Assembly (NCBI GenBank): GCA_946413655.1
Contig: CAMKLO010000003.1
Span: 45,024-109,023, forward strand
Direction: 5' to 3'
DNA: 64,000 nucleotides
Source: an uncultured Fibrobacter sp.
Lineage (GTDB): Bacteria > Fibrobacterota > Fibrobacteria > Fibrobacterales > Fibrobacteraceae
In this document: positions 44,825-53,951 of the stretch, in pieces
How the letters are laid out: the number at the start of each line of letters is the position of its first letter
Position numbering within the stretch: the first letter of the stretch is position 1
The notes under the pieces: generated by a model
Seen by the model: only the letters and a program-made list of their open reading frames with translations
Database searches by the model: none
What the model was told of the DNA's origin: nothing
Position numbers and translations under genes: made by a program

Positions 44825-46465
44825 TTATTTAAGGCATTCCCCGATCCATGGGAACAAATTATTCTTCTGCTCAAGTTTCTTGAGCAATTTCGTGTCGGGA
44901 TTTGATTTTACGGCTTCGCGATAAAGTGCGCAGACATTTTCATAATGACCATTTAAGCGAGCGCGGGCGTAATCCGCAGCCGAATTGTTATGAATCATGA
45001 ACGCCCAGTCCGAGGCCTGGAATAGCACGAGTTCGCGAGCCATCTGCGCGAGGAAACGTTTTGCAATCGCATTTTTTGAGCCGCGCGCATTCCCGGCTAC
45101 ATTCCCAGAAGCCTTCCTGGCAACTTTAGAAATGCGCGACTTCAATTCGTCCATCATCTTCCGCATTCTAAAGAACATCGGATACTGGAAAGCGACATCG
45201 TCATTCATCCAGACTTCGCCAAAGCCACCCTCGCCCCACGACGAGAAAATCGGCTTATGAACTTCGGAATCTGCGGCAGTTCCCGCAGCCTTCGATGGTA
45301 CGGAATCTTCAAGAGACGCCATCTCGACCACGCTCGAGCTTGCCGCACGTTCAAACATTTTCTCGATGAACAGCGGGCCTTCAAACCACCAATGTCCAAA
45401 AAGTTCCGCATCGTACGGACAAAGGATCGAGACCTTGTTGCCCTCCATGTTCGGAAGCAAGCTCGATACAGTCGCTTCGCGATTGGCGACAAAAAGTCGC
45501 GCGTGGTCTTCCACAAGGCGAAGCGCATTCCACGGGCGATACACCTTCTTGTCTTCGCTTCCCGTAATGCGGTAATACTTGAGACCCGTTTCGATGTGCG
45601 TTTCCGCAGCAAGGAAGTAATCGCCCAAGTAATCGCTTTCGCGTTCGTGCGCAATGTCCTTGAAGAACTCGCGGTATTCGGGATGCCCCGGGTAGCCCGT
45701 CTTGCGGCTCCACACTTCCATGGAACTGCTCTGTTCGCGCCCAAAGCAATATAGCCCTGCAGGCGTCTTAATCGGAGCAAACACGCCATACTTCGGTGCA
45801 GGTTTTGCCAGCAGCACACCATGCGTTTCCAAGAAGAAATACTTGAAACCGTATTCGGCAAGGATTGCGTCCAAACCTTCGAAATAACCACATTCCGGCA
45901 ACCACAAGCCGCGAGGCTTTCTGCCAAACGCTTCTTCAAAAGCGCGAACCGTAATTTTCAACTGCAACCGAATCGATTCGATATCGCTTTGGTACGCGGG
46001 CAAAAAAGGGTGCGTCCCGACACAGGTGAGCAAGTTGATTTTCCCAATCTGCTCCAATCGCTTGAGCGCAGGCACGATTTCACAACCGCAATTGCGCTCC
46101 CACGTATTGATGAGCGCAACCTGGCGGCGGTAATAAAAATTCACCACCTCCATCCGCTCAGCATCATTTTGCAAGCGAACTTTCTCGCGTTCCAAAAGTT
46201 CGAGCTGTTTATGCAAATGACGCGAGAATTTGTCCAAAAGCGAGCGATCCGTAAGCATCGCCAACAGCGCCGACGAAACGCTAAAGTTGAGAGTGCCCGG
46301 CACGCCCTTTTCTTCCAGACGGTTCAACATCTGGATGATGGGCAAGTACGTCTCTGCCATCGCTTCAAAAAACCAGTTCTCTTCCAAGAACCGGTCATAA
46401 GAAGGTTCACGCACAAACGGGAGATGTGCGTGAAGCAAAAGATGTACTCTACCGGGCTTTGCCAT
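44825..46465 (-). CDS. Glycoside hydrolase family 57 protein, branching-enzyme-like (DUF1957)
   Basis: 546 residues. N-terminal LLLHAHLPFVREP (about 9-21), LWLPECGY with the nucleophile Glu (about 186-193), and CPYDAELFGHWWFEGP (about 347-362) with the catalytic Asp. This is the set of GH57 1,4-alpha-glucan branching enzymes. C-terminal DUF1957 helices are present. It overlaps the DUF4912 gene by one base (TAATG), as is common for this pair. It likely acts in glycogen or maltodextrin metabolism. Confidence 0.92.
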   Translation of the reverse strand: MAKPGRVHLLLHAHLPFVREPSYDRFLEENWFFEAMAETYLPIIQMLNRLEEKGVPGTLNFSVSSALLAMLTDRSLLDKFSRHLHKQLELLEREKVRLQNDAERMEVVNFYYRRQVALINTWERNCGCEIVPALKRLEQIGKINLLTCVGTHPFLPAYQSDIESIRLQLKITVRAFEEAFGRKPRGLWLPECGYFEGLDAILAEYGFKYFFLETHGVLLAKPAPKYGVFAPIKTPAGLYCFGREQSSSMEVWSRKTGYPGHPEYREFFKDIAHERESDYLGDYFLAAETHIETGLKYYRITGSEDKKVYRPWNALRLVEDHARLFVANREATVSSLLPNMEGNKVSILCPYDAELFGHWWFEGPLFIEKMFERAASSSVVEMASLEDSVPSKAAGTAADSEVHKPIFSSWGEGGFGEVWMNDDVAFQYPMFFRMRKMMDELKSRISKVARKASGNVAGNARGSKNAIAKRFLAQMARELVLFQASDWAFMIHNNSAADYARARLNGHYENVCALYREAVKSNPDTKLLKKLEQKNNLFPWIGECLK

Positions 46466-47736
46466 TATTCCGTGCGCTTCACAACGATCGGGACGATAGT
46501 CGTCGGGAAGTCGCCATCCTTATCGGTCGCAAACACCGGGATAATTTTCGTCACATCCGGGAGGTCTTCTTCAAAACTGAAGGTGCCATCCGGGTTGAGC
46601 GGGAACGGTTCGCCACGCACCTGCAAGTGCGCATCCGGACGCGTACCACCATAAACGATCAAGCGGGTTTTGACCCACAAGAAGAAATCCTTGCCGTAAT
46701 TCACGGAATCCTTCGGCAGCTCAAGCTTGTTGCTCTTGAGAGCGGCACTGGAAAGTGCGCCAGAGAACATAGAACCCGAAGAACTCGAAAGCGACTCGAG
46801 CCAGGTCTTTGCGGACATCGATGAAAGTCCCGAACTGCCAAAGCCACCGAGAGTCGCCCCACCGAGCGAAGCGCGAACGAAAACGTTTTCCGTATTCACG
46901 TCGGAACCTTCCAGCGTAAACGTCTGCATCGGGCCCGTTTCTACAAGCGATTCAAATTTGCTTCCAGAGACAACGCCAAGCGCTGCTGCACAGTTCTGCG
47001 TCACCTTATTTTCAATGTACCAACTGCGGGCATTTTCAGGAACGACAACGTCATGGAATTTGAGTTTCTTGTTGCGCTTGACCGTCAAGTCGTTTGCAAT
47101 ATCGAACAAGCGAAGCACAAGTTTGCCCTTGCCTTTCTTGGCGGCCTTGATGCGTTCTTCGGACACATCCCAGAAAGCTTGCATCCAGTTCGGATCTTTC
47201 TGCATGAGCACGAGGTATTCGGCATCGAAGGACTGAGGCAAAGCTTCCGGTGCAGCCTTAGCAGCCTTCTTTGCAGCCGGAGTTTCCACAACCTTGACAT
47301 TGACCTTCTTGGCTTTCGTTACAGCCTTAATCACTTTCTTTGCGGCAGCAACAGACTTCTCCGTTTTTTCCTTTACGGTCTTAGCCGTAGCGCTTGCCGT
47401 AGCGGCAGACTTTTTCACGGATTTCTTAGCCGGAGCGGCTTTGGCAGAAACTTTTTCAATCGTTGTCGTGCTCGGCTTCTTGGCCACTTTTGCAACAACC
47501 TTCTTTGTTGCCGGCTTTTTCTCTGCAACAACCTTCTTTGCAGCGATTTTCTTTTCGGCCTTTGCGGGCTTTTCCTTTGCCACCTTTTCCTTAGAGGTAA
47601 CCGTAGGCTTTTCTTCCTTCGCCTTCACGGTCTTAGCCGCTTTGACCGTTGTCTTCGCAGCGGCAGCCTTTGTCGGAGCAGTCTTCTTTACTGCAGCAGG
47701 CTTCTTCGATTCTTCAATTTTTTTCTTAGTAGCCAT
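46465..47736 (-). CDS. DUF4912 protein with a Lys/Ala-rich, histone H1-like N-terminal tail
   Basis: 423 residues. Residues 1-165 are almost only Lys, Ala, Val, Thr, Pro and Glu, with repeated KKxAxK and AAKK units, like the histone H1/HC1 tails of some bacteria. The rest carries DUF4912: YLVLMQKDPNWMQAFWDVS (about 175-193) and further strands. DUF4912 proteins are regularly coupled to GH57 genes. The tail could bind DNA, RNA or a polyanion, or be a flexible tether; this is not resolved. Confidence 0.85.
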   Translation of the reverse strand: MATKKKIEESKKPAAVKKTAPTKAAAAKTTVKAAKTVKAKEEKPTVTSKEKVAKEKPAKAEKKIAAKKVVAEKKPATKKVVAKVAKKPSTTTIEKVSAKAAPAKKSVKKSAATASATAKTVKEKTEKSVAAAKKVIKAVTKAKKVNVKVVETPAAKKAAKAAPEALPQSFDAEYLVLMQKDPNWMQAFWDVSEERIKAAKKGKGKLVLRLFDIANDLTVKRNKKLKFHDVVVPENARSWYIENKVTQNCAAALGVVSGSKFESLVETGPMQTFTLEGSDVNTENVFVRASLGGATLGGFGSSGLSSMSAKTWLESLSSSSGSMFSGALSSAALKSNKLELPKDSVNYGKDFFLWVKTRLIVYGGTRPDAHLQVRGEPFPLNPDGTFSFEEDLPDVTKIIPVFATDKDGDFPTTIVPIVVKRTE

Positions 47737-47760
47737 TTTCGATCTCCTTCTAATTAAATC

Positions 47761-49005
47761 TTACTGACCACGGGTCTTTCCCCAGTTTCCGACACCGACC
47801 AATCCCAGGCGAATACCAAAAAATCCTTCGCTCCAGTTGCGGTCGCCGTCAGCCAGGCGAGCCCCTCCCTGAATAGCCAAATCCAACATCATGCCTTTTC
47901 TGCCAAGCGGCAAACCGGCACCAATGGATCCGCCAATTTCAGAAACATCTTCTACATACCAGTTCTTGAACCAAAAACCGGCTCTATAAGCAATGCGATC
48001 CCAGTAGGCATCGTAAAAGACATCGCTTCCATCACGCTGATAACCCAGAGAAATATTAAAGTCGTTCTGAGTCTTGGTGATTTCTGCCATACCCCAGCTC
48101 CCGGCGACGTTTTCGACATCGCGGTCCCACGCACGCCAAGCGACATCCACCATTACGTTATGGCGCTTGTTGAAACGGTAATTGACACCCGTCGCGAGCA
48201 TAGCCGGCACCTTGATTTCACGAGTATAGCGAGTCGGCGCAAGCGTATCCAATGCGCTAAACCTAAAGTCATACAGCAATTCATTGGATAACGTATAAGG
48301 CGTCGTAATCGAGAAAAAGTAAGAAGCCATACGACCGCGGTATTGAGCCGCAAACGTGTAATATGCCGAATGATTCTTGATTTCCCAGTCGCCCTTCACA
48401 TAATCCGAAACCATCGCGTTACTTGTCGCCCAAGCATCATCCTTGGAGATTTCGCTATTGTCAGGCCCAAGCGTAAGGCTGCGGGTAAAGCTGCCCATCA
48501 CAAAGTGAGCCGAGGCACCAAGCGAGACCATACGAAGGAACGGAAGCCTAATAGCGTAAGTCGGAACAAGTTCATAGATACTGCTCTGGTACTCAATTTC
48601 AGCATTCCACTTTTCCTCTTCGTTATGGATATCTTCGCGGATCGAGGATGCATAATGTTGCCACAACGAAACGCCAATCGTACCAAAATCGCCCATCGGG
48701 AACGAGAGGTTCATCGACGGCATCGAAATAGTGCTCGTCGTGAAACTGGATGACGAACGACTCACCGTCGTGACATCCAACAAGAAATTCAAGTTCAGAA
48801 CGACCTTTGTGTCAAACGCCTGACGAGCCGGGTTCACTACAGAAACGCCTTCGATATCGCCCGTTTTCGCATTACCGGCAAAGCCTCGACCAGCCATGGC
48901 AGCAGAACCGCCAGCAATTTGCTCCTGACCAAGAGCATCAACTCCAATCATCGACGCAAAGGAAAATCCAGAAACACAAAGTAAAGCACTAATCAACTTT
49001 TTCAT
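47761..49005 (-). CDS. Putative outer-membrane beta-barrel protein
   Basis: 414 residues with a signal peptide (KKLISALLCVSGFSFA). The rest has alternating beta-strands rich in Tyr/Trp/Gly (WHQHYASSIRED-like, SYFFSITTPYTL, IAYRAGFWFKNWYVED, IGAGLPLGRKGMMLDLAIQGG), ending with a short Lys/Arg tail. The set resembles PorV/FadL-like barrels of the Fibrobacterota-Bacteroidota group, inferred. Its start overlaps the stop of the lipoprotein gene upstream (TAATG), so they are coupled. Confidence 0.7.
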   Translation of the reverse strand: MKKLISALLCVSGFSFASMIGVDALGQEQIAGGSAAMAGRGFAGNAKTGDIEGVSVVNPARQAFDTKVVLNLNFLLDVTTVSRSSSSFTTSTISMPSMNLSFPMGDFGTIGVSLWQHYASSIREDIHNEEEKWNAEIEYQSSIYELVPTYAIRLPFLRMVSLGASAHFVMGSFTRSLTLGPDNSEISKDDAWATSNAMVSDYVKGDWEIKNHSAYYTFAAQYRGRMASYFFSITTPYTLSNELLYDFRFSALDTLAPTRYTREIKVPAMLATGVNYRFNKRHNVMVDVAWRAWDRDVENVAGSWGMAEITKTQNDFNISLGYQRDGSDVFYDAYWDRIAYRAGFWFKNWYVEDVSEIGGSIGAGLPLGRKGMMLDLAIQGGARLADGDRNWSEGFFGIRLGLVGVGNWGKTRGQ

Positions 49006-50435
49006 TATTCTTCCCCGCGCTTAGAGGCAAGCCACAGTTTGAGAGTTGCCGGCTTGTTTTTGATGGAGGTAAAATCGTAACGGGCATAGTCGTGTTCAGA
49101 GAAGAACACATCAAGAGTGTCTCCTTGATCCACTACAATCTTGCCACCATTGTCATATTCTATTGTATCTTTTTCGGTAACGACACGATAAGTGGCACTC
49201 GAATCTTTGTCCAAAACAACAGAAGAGCCAAGGCGCATCACCATTTTAAACGAGCGTTCATCGCCACCCCTGTTAATCAAGTCTCGCATTCCAGCAGTAA
49301 CCTGCAATGCAAGAGAATCTCCATTATGGAACACCATGTTCGGATGCCCACTTTCATTGATGCGCGGTCTGTCTATCTTATAGTTTTCGGATCTAAACAC
49401 AGCAACACCAACACTATCCACATACGAACCCGTTTCAAGCATTATCGGGAAATCAAATTCGCTAGATCCCTTGGAATCATCTCTGAAGAAAGTTATTTCA
49501 GCCATTACGACAGCCTGACGCACATCGTTACTGTCCCCCTTAGTATAGGGGAACTCATCCCCGTAAAAATCGGACAAAGCCTTCATGATCGGCTTGGACG
49601 GGAACTCCACCACGAGAGAATCGAAAACGCCACTATGCAATATAAGGCAATCAGAACATTTTTCGCGGTTCTTGGGAAGCGATGCAGAACGGTACGCATT
49701 ATACGTCACGTAGTCGCCGTTCCCGCCAAGATCTTCGATGTGGAAACGCGGGAAATAAACACCGGGACCGTAGAAGCGATAAATATTCGAAGCTTCAGGA
49801 GCAGACAAGCGCAGTTGCAAGCGGCGATAACCGGCATTCTTGCGAATGTCGCTGACGAGAGCGCTCGGCAAATCAAAGACCAGGGAATCATTGCGACCCA
49901 CCGAAACAGAAATCGTCGTGTCGGCCTTTTTCTTGGTTTTCCAGGATTCAAGTTCATGCAACCAGACCGAGTCGTTGATGTCTTCCAGCTTATTCCATTC
50001 CTTCTGGCTCAGCTTTTCCGAAAGAATCCAGCTCACATTGAGCTTCAATTCTTCTTCAATCGGGAAAAAATCCAAAGGCAAAAATTTAGACTTGTAAAGC
50101 GATTCCACCATACGCAAAATAAGGCTCGACTTTACCGAATCCGTTTTTTTCATTCTCGCCGTAAATGCACTATCGATAGAGAAATCGAAAACGGCATCGA
50201 TCGACATTCCGTTAGCGGCACCAAACATACCCCTAGTGATAGCATTAAGCGGCCGCGAATCCTGAAGCACTTCAGCCGAAATCGGTTTCAAGTTGCTGAC
50301 CGTTACTGTTTGAACCTTGTAGCTGCTAGGCATCCCTTGATCAGAAAGCCAATGAGACAAACCCTCGTCATCCATATCGAACGAGCAGGAAGACACGAAA
50401 AGCGCCACAAACGGTAGAAGAAGCAATTTTTTCAT
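49005..50435 (-). CDS. Lipoprotein coupled to the outer-membrane barrel gene
   Basis: 476 residues from the ATG at 50435 (a GTG two codons upstream is possible). A signal peptide ends in the lipobox VSSC at Cys17. Several beta-rich segments follow, with no recognised domain (FDFSIDSAF, KSSLILRMVES, YRRLQLRLSAPEAS, MVMRLGSSV). It overlaps the barrel gene by one base, so the pair may form a surface complex. Confidence 0.75.
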   Translation of the reverse strand: MKKLLLLPFVALFVSSCSFDMDDEGLSHWLSDQGMPSSYKVQTVTVSNLKPISAEVLQDSRPLNAITRGMFGAANGMSIDAVFDFSIDSAFTARMKKTDSVKSSLILRMVESLYKSKFLPLDFFPIEEELKLNVSWILSEKLSQKEWNKLEDINDSVWLHELESWKTKKKADTTISVSVGRNDSLVFDLPSALVSDIRKNAGYRRLQLRLSAPEASNIYRFYGPGVYFPRFHIEDLGGNGDYVTYNAYRSASLPKNREKCSDCLILHSGVFDSLVVEFPSKPIMKALSDFYGDEFPYTKGDSNDVRQAVVMAEITFFRDDSKGSSEFDFPIMLETGSYVDSVGVAVFRSENYKIDRPRINESGHPNMVFHNGDSLALQVTAGMRDLINRGGDERSFKMVMRLGSSVVLDKDSSATYRVVTEKDTIEYDNGGKIVVDQGDTLDVFFSEHDYARYDFTSIKNKPATLKLWLASKRGEE

Positions 50436-50591
50436 TTTCACTCAGAACTCCGAGTATTTACTTGTAATAAATTTCGCCCATAATATAGCAAAAACGCAAT
50501 TGGGAAATTTTAGTTACTAGTTACTAGTTGGTAGTTACTAGATGATTGTTCATAGAGGATTTTATATTCAGATATTCTAGTCACTCAAAAC

Positions 50592-50619
50592 TTGGAACTC
50601 CAATCCAAAATGCTATATT
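50592..50619 (+). promoter_or_regulatory. Sigma-70-like promoter of thrC
   Basis: TTGGAA (50592-50597), 16-bp spacer, TATATT (50614-50619). The ribosome site AAGG is at 50637-50640, 7 bases before the ATG. Confidence 0.5.
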
Positions 50620-50646
50620 TGCGTCGTAAAAATCAAAAGGATTATT

Positions 50647-51987
50647 ATGTCTCAGTTTAACGCTCATTTCAGAAACATCAACGGCGACGATACCTACCCG
50701 CTGACCGACGTCATTTACCGCAGCAAGGTCGATGGAAGTCTCTTGGAAGTCGAACACGACCGCGCAGCGCTCGCAAGCAAGAGCCCGGAAGAATGGAAGA
50801 AACTCTTTGCCGAACGCCGTATGAGCTTCAAGCCCGAAGACATGAGCGGTATCTGGAGCAAACGTGAAATGGTGCTCCCGGACATGCCTGTCGAAGACAT
50901 CGTCACCATGCGCGAAGGTTGGAGCCCGCTCTTTGACGCAGCCCCGCTCGCCAAGGACCTAGGCATCGGAAGCCTCAAGGTCAAGCTTTGCGGCAATTCC
51001 CATACGGGCAGCTTCAAAGACCTTGGCATGACGGTTCTCGTGAGCCAGGTGAACCACATCATCAAAAAGAAGATTCACCCGATTGACGCCGTCGCATGTG
51101 CCTCCACCGGTGACACCTCCGCAGCCCTCAGCGCCTACTGCGCCAAGGCCGGTATCCCGTCTATCGTATTCCTCCCGGCCGGCAAGACAAGCACCGCACA
51201 GCTCATCCAACCGATTTCTAACGGCAGCATCGTGCTCGCCCTCGACACCGACTTTGACGGCTGCATGAAGATTGTTCAGGAAGTCACAAAGGACAATCGC
51301 ATTTATCTCGCAAACTCCATGAACAGCCTCCGCGTGGAAGGCCAGAAGACGATTTCTCCGGAAATCTGCCAGGAACTCGGCTGGACGGTCCCGGACACCG
51401 TGATTATCCCGGGCGGCAACCTCGGTAACGTGAGCGCTCTCGCCAAGGGTTTCGAAGACTGCAAGGCTATGGGCCTCATCGACCGCATCCCGCGCATCAT
51501 CGTCGCCCAGGCCGAAAATGCCAACCCGTTCTATCGCGCCTACACCCGCGGCTTCGACAAACTCGAACCGGTTCAGGCCAAGAAGACTCTCGCCAGTGCC
51601 ATCCAGATTGGCAACCCGGTCAGCTATCCGAAGGCCGTACGCGCCATCCAGAAGACAAACGGCATGGTCGTAAGCGTCACTGAAGAAGAACTCGCCAATG
51701 CAGCCCACCGCGGCGACCGCATCGGTCTTTACTGCTGCCCGCACACGGGTGTCGCTCTCGGCGCTCTCGAAAAGCTCTGTGCCGAAGGCAAGATTGCGAA
51801 GGACGAAAACGTGGTCGTCATCAGCACGGCTCACGGCCTCAAATTTACGGAATTCAAGGTCGGCTATCACGAACAAAAGCTCGCCGACATTGCAAGCAAG
51901 TTCGCAAATCCGGTGTTCAAGGCTCCCGCTGAACTCGGCGCCGTCATGGACATCCTCACGAAAGAGATGGCCGCCCGCCGTCGCTAA
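50647..51987 (+). CDS. thrC: Threonine synthase
   Basis: 446 residues. The PLP-binding Lys is Lys124 in NSHTGSFKDLGM, and the phosphate-binding GGNLGNVSAL loop is at about 258-267. It converts O-phosphohomoserine to threonine, the last step of the pathway. It is monocistronic here, with a clear promoter. The N-terminal domain (FNAHFRNINGDDTYPLTDVIYRS abridged) is of the usual long bacterial class. Confidence 0.95.
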   Translation: MSQFNAHFRNINGDDTYPLTDVIYRSKVDGSLLEVEHDRAALASKSPEEWKKLFAERRMSFKPEDMSGIWSKREMVLPDMPVEDIVTMREGWSPLFDAAPLAKDLGIGSLKVKLCGNSHTGSFKDLGMTVLVSQVNHIIKKKIHPIDAVACASTGDTSAALSAYCAKAGIPSIVFLPAGKTSTAQLIQPISNGSIVLALDTDFDGCMKIVQEVTKDNRIYLANSMNSLRVEGQKTISPEICQELGWTVPDTVIIPGGNLGNVSALAKGFEDCKAMGLIDRIPRIIVAQAENANPFYRAYTRGFDKLEPVQAKKTLASAIQIGNPVSYPKAVRAIQKTNGMVVSVTEEELANAAHRGDRIGLYCCPHTGVALGALEKLCAEGKIAKDENVVVISTAHGLKFTEFKVGYHEQKLADIASKFANPVFKAPAELGAVMDILTKEMAARRR

Positions 51988-52552
51988 TGCGAATGCATTA
52001 GCAAATGGCCCTAAGCCGGCGCTAATCGCGCGGATCGTCATCCTGAGGCGCCAAGCGCCGAAGGATCCAGTCACCTTAATTACTCGTTATTACAAAGTCC
52101 GCGCATCCGCGCGGATTTTTTTGCACGTCATCCTGAGTCGCACCGCGACGATATAGAATTGTTGGCAATTTATTGCCTTACAATTCTTAGGTTCGAAGGA
52201 GCAGAATCCAGTTATGTCTCGAAAAGCACTGGATTCTTCGCTTCACGATGTTCCGCTCAGAATGACTATGCAAGGCAACGAATTCATAAAAAAAGAGAAA
52301 GGGCTCAAAAGAGCCCTTTCCTAAGAAGGAGAAAATATTGAGCGGTTTCCAGAACCTTGAACCTATCAGGAGGGGAGCAATGATAAAGTCGTTTCAGGAT
52401 TTACCTTTCCAACCAATCTCAACACTCCAAATATACCAATTAGTATCCAGTTTGGTTCTTTCGTTTTTCTTATTTCTTCACTCAATAAAATTTACCTTTT
52501 TTTCTCTTACAAACGCAAGAAAGCATACGGCAAGATTTAAAACAAAGTAATT
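51988..52552. other. Intergenic region with hairpin repeats and a terminator (565 bp)
   Basis: No convincing gene. It contains two copies of the CATCCTGAG...GGATCC type repeat (52037-52068 and a larger 52127-52270 copy with TCCAGTTATG...GAATGACT) and the hairpin at 52297-52320. A 70-codon frame at 52338-52550 starts with TTG, lacks a ribosome site and is AT-rich at its end; it was not counted. Confidence 0.6.
52286..52320 (-). terminator. Terminator downstream of the 52553 gene
   Basis: On the minus strand GAAAGGGCTC, loop TTTT, GAGCCCTTTC then a run of T. Perfect 10-bp stem, about 230 bp after the stop codon. Confidence 0.65.
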
Positions 52553-53851
52553 TTATTCTTCTCTGAAAATAATCTTGCACTTCGGAACAAAACGGAATCC
52601 ACCGCGGCGGTGGCGTTCGATTTCGAAATACTTCTTCACGCCTTCGCTCGGATGATCCGGATCGTCAGAACCATTAATATGGGCAATAACGCGGTTCAAC
52701 CGGCTCTCGAAGTTCGGGCGGAGCGGATCCATGCAAATGGCCGGATCGCGCTTGAATTCGCGGTTCTCGTACTCTTCACGGCCAGTCACCGTATATTCGC
52801 GGAGCAAGTTGCGAAGGATGCGAGCAGGCACGTTACGCATAAGATGTTTGCTATTCACAGAAATCGAGTCGTCACTCTTGTAATAGACAATCGTGACAGA
52901 ATCGTTCATAGCATCAAGGAGCTGTTCATGAGCTTTCTGGAGCGGAGCCCAAGCCGCAAATTCCTGTTTCACAACAGAACTCATCAACTTGAGGAACGGT
53001 TCGGAAGCATTCACGTTCGCCTTGAAATCAAAGCCAAGGATATAAACTGGGGCACCGTAGAAGCAGTCCTTTTCGACGAGCAAGGCACCGGTCTTCGGGT
53101 CGCGGATGTTAACTAAAGCACGGACGCAACCGATGCTCTTTTCAACTTCGTTTTTCCATTCAAGGTTGAGCTCTTTGACGCAATCGTTAAACGTAGCATG
53201 GCGACCCACAAGTTCACCTTGAACATAAACGCCACCGTCTTCCTTCATTTCGGCAGGGACTCTGTTTTCAAGAGCTTCGATAAACGACGTCTGCGAGGCG
53301 AGATAGCTAATGTGTTCGTATGCAGGCGTGTTCAAGAGGAGCGGTCCGATATTGATCATGCTGCGGATCCAGCGCATCGGATTTGCAGCAAGCACACCCG
53401 GAGTCTCGAACTGGAAAGTGAAGTCCACCCTGCGGTTTCCGTCAACAATCTCATTGCGGAGAATGCTAGCCTTCGTCAAGAACGGATAACGTTTCGGAAT
53501 GATTTCCAAGCAAAGTTCACGAGCGTCTTCAGCCGAGTAGAACGAAGAGACGAACGGCAAGTAGGAGCGGAGCACGCTACGTGCAGGAACGGCTTCAAAA
53601 GCAGCACAACGCTTAACAATGCGTTCAATGAATTCATCTGGATTTTCACCGCGTTCATACAACCACGCGACGATGTTGTCCATTATGAATCGGTAAGCGC
53701 TTTCATCTACGTATGAATCTTCAAAGTACAAATCATTTAGAAGTTTCACGTTGAATCGCGAATCTCGTTTGACCAAGGTCAAAATGTCTTTGACCGGGTA
53801 TGACATTAGTAATTCAATGTGTGCTAGCTGAAGGAATAGATTTGAAACCAT
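52553..53851 (-). CDS. Conserved protein of unknown function (432 aa)
   Basis: From the ATG at 53851, with GAGGTG six bases upstream. The sequence is soluble and mixed alpha/beta: an early helical region (ILTLVKRDSRFNVKLLNDLY), FYSAEDARELCLEIIPKRYP and a repeated ENREFKRDPAICMDP tail. No motif was recognised. It is divergent from mutL, with about 100 bp between the starts. Its GC content matches the core genes, so it is likely a genus-level conserved gene. Confidence 0.65.
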   Translation of the reverse strand: MVSNLFLQLAHIELLMSYPVKDILTLVKRDSRFNVKLLNDLYFEDSYVDESAYRFIMDNIVAWLYERGENPDEFIERIVKRCAAFEAVPARSVLRSYLPFVSSFYSAEDARELCLEIIPKRYPFLTKASILRNEIVDGNRRVDFTFQFETPGVLAANPMRWIRSMINIGPLLLNTPAYEHISYLASQTSFIEALENRVPAEMKEDGGVYVQGELVGRHATFNDCVKELNLEWKNEVEKSIGCVRALVNIRDPKTGALLVEKDCFYGAPVYILGFDFKANVNASEPFLKLMSSVVKQEFAAWAPLQKAHEQLLDAMNDSVTIVYYKSDDSISVNSKHLMRNVPARILRNLLREYTVTGREEYENREFKRDPAICMDPLRPNFESRLNRVIAHINGSDDPDHPSEGVKKYFEIERHRRGGFRFVPKCKIIFREE

Positions 53852-53951
53852 TTCACTCACCTCACTTGTTCATTAAAATTCATTAGCTATATTTATAATA
53901 TAGCAATCCTACACCAATTATCCGCTCCGTCAGCTACATATAAAGCGAAAA

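Noticed and set aside
52338..52550. Possible small plus-strand protein of 70 codons
   Set aside because: TTG start, no ribosome site, and overlaps no conserved pattern; likely chance in AT-rich DNA.
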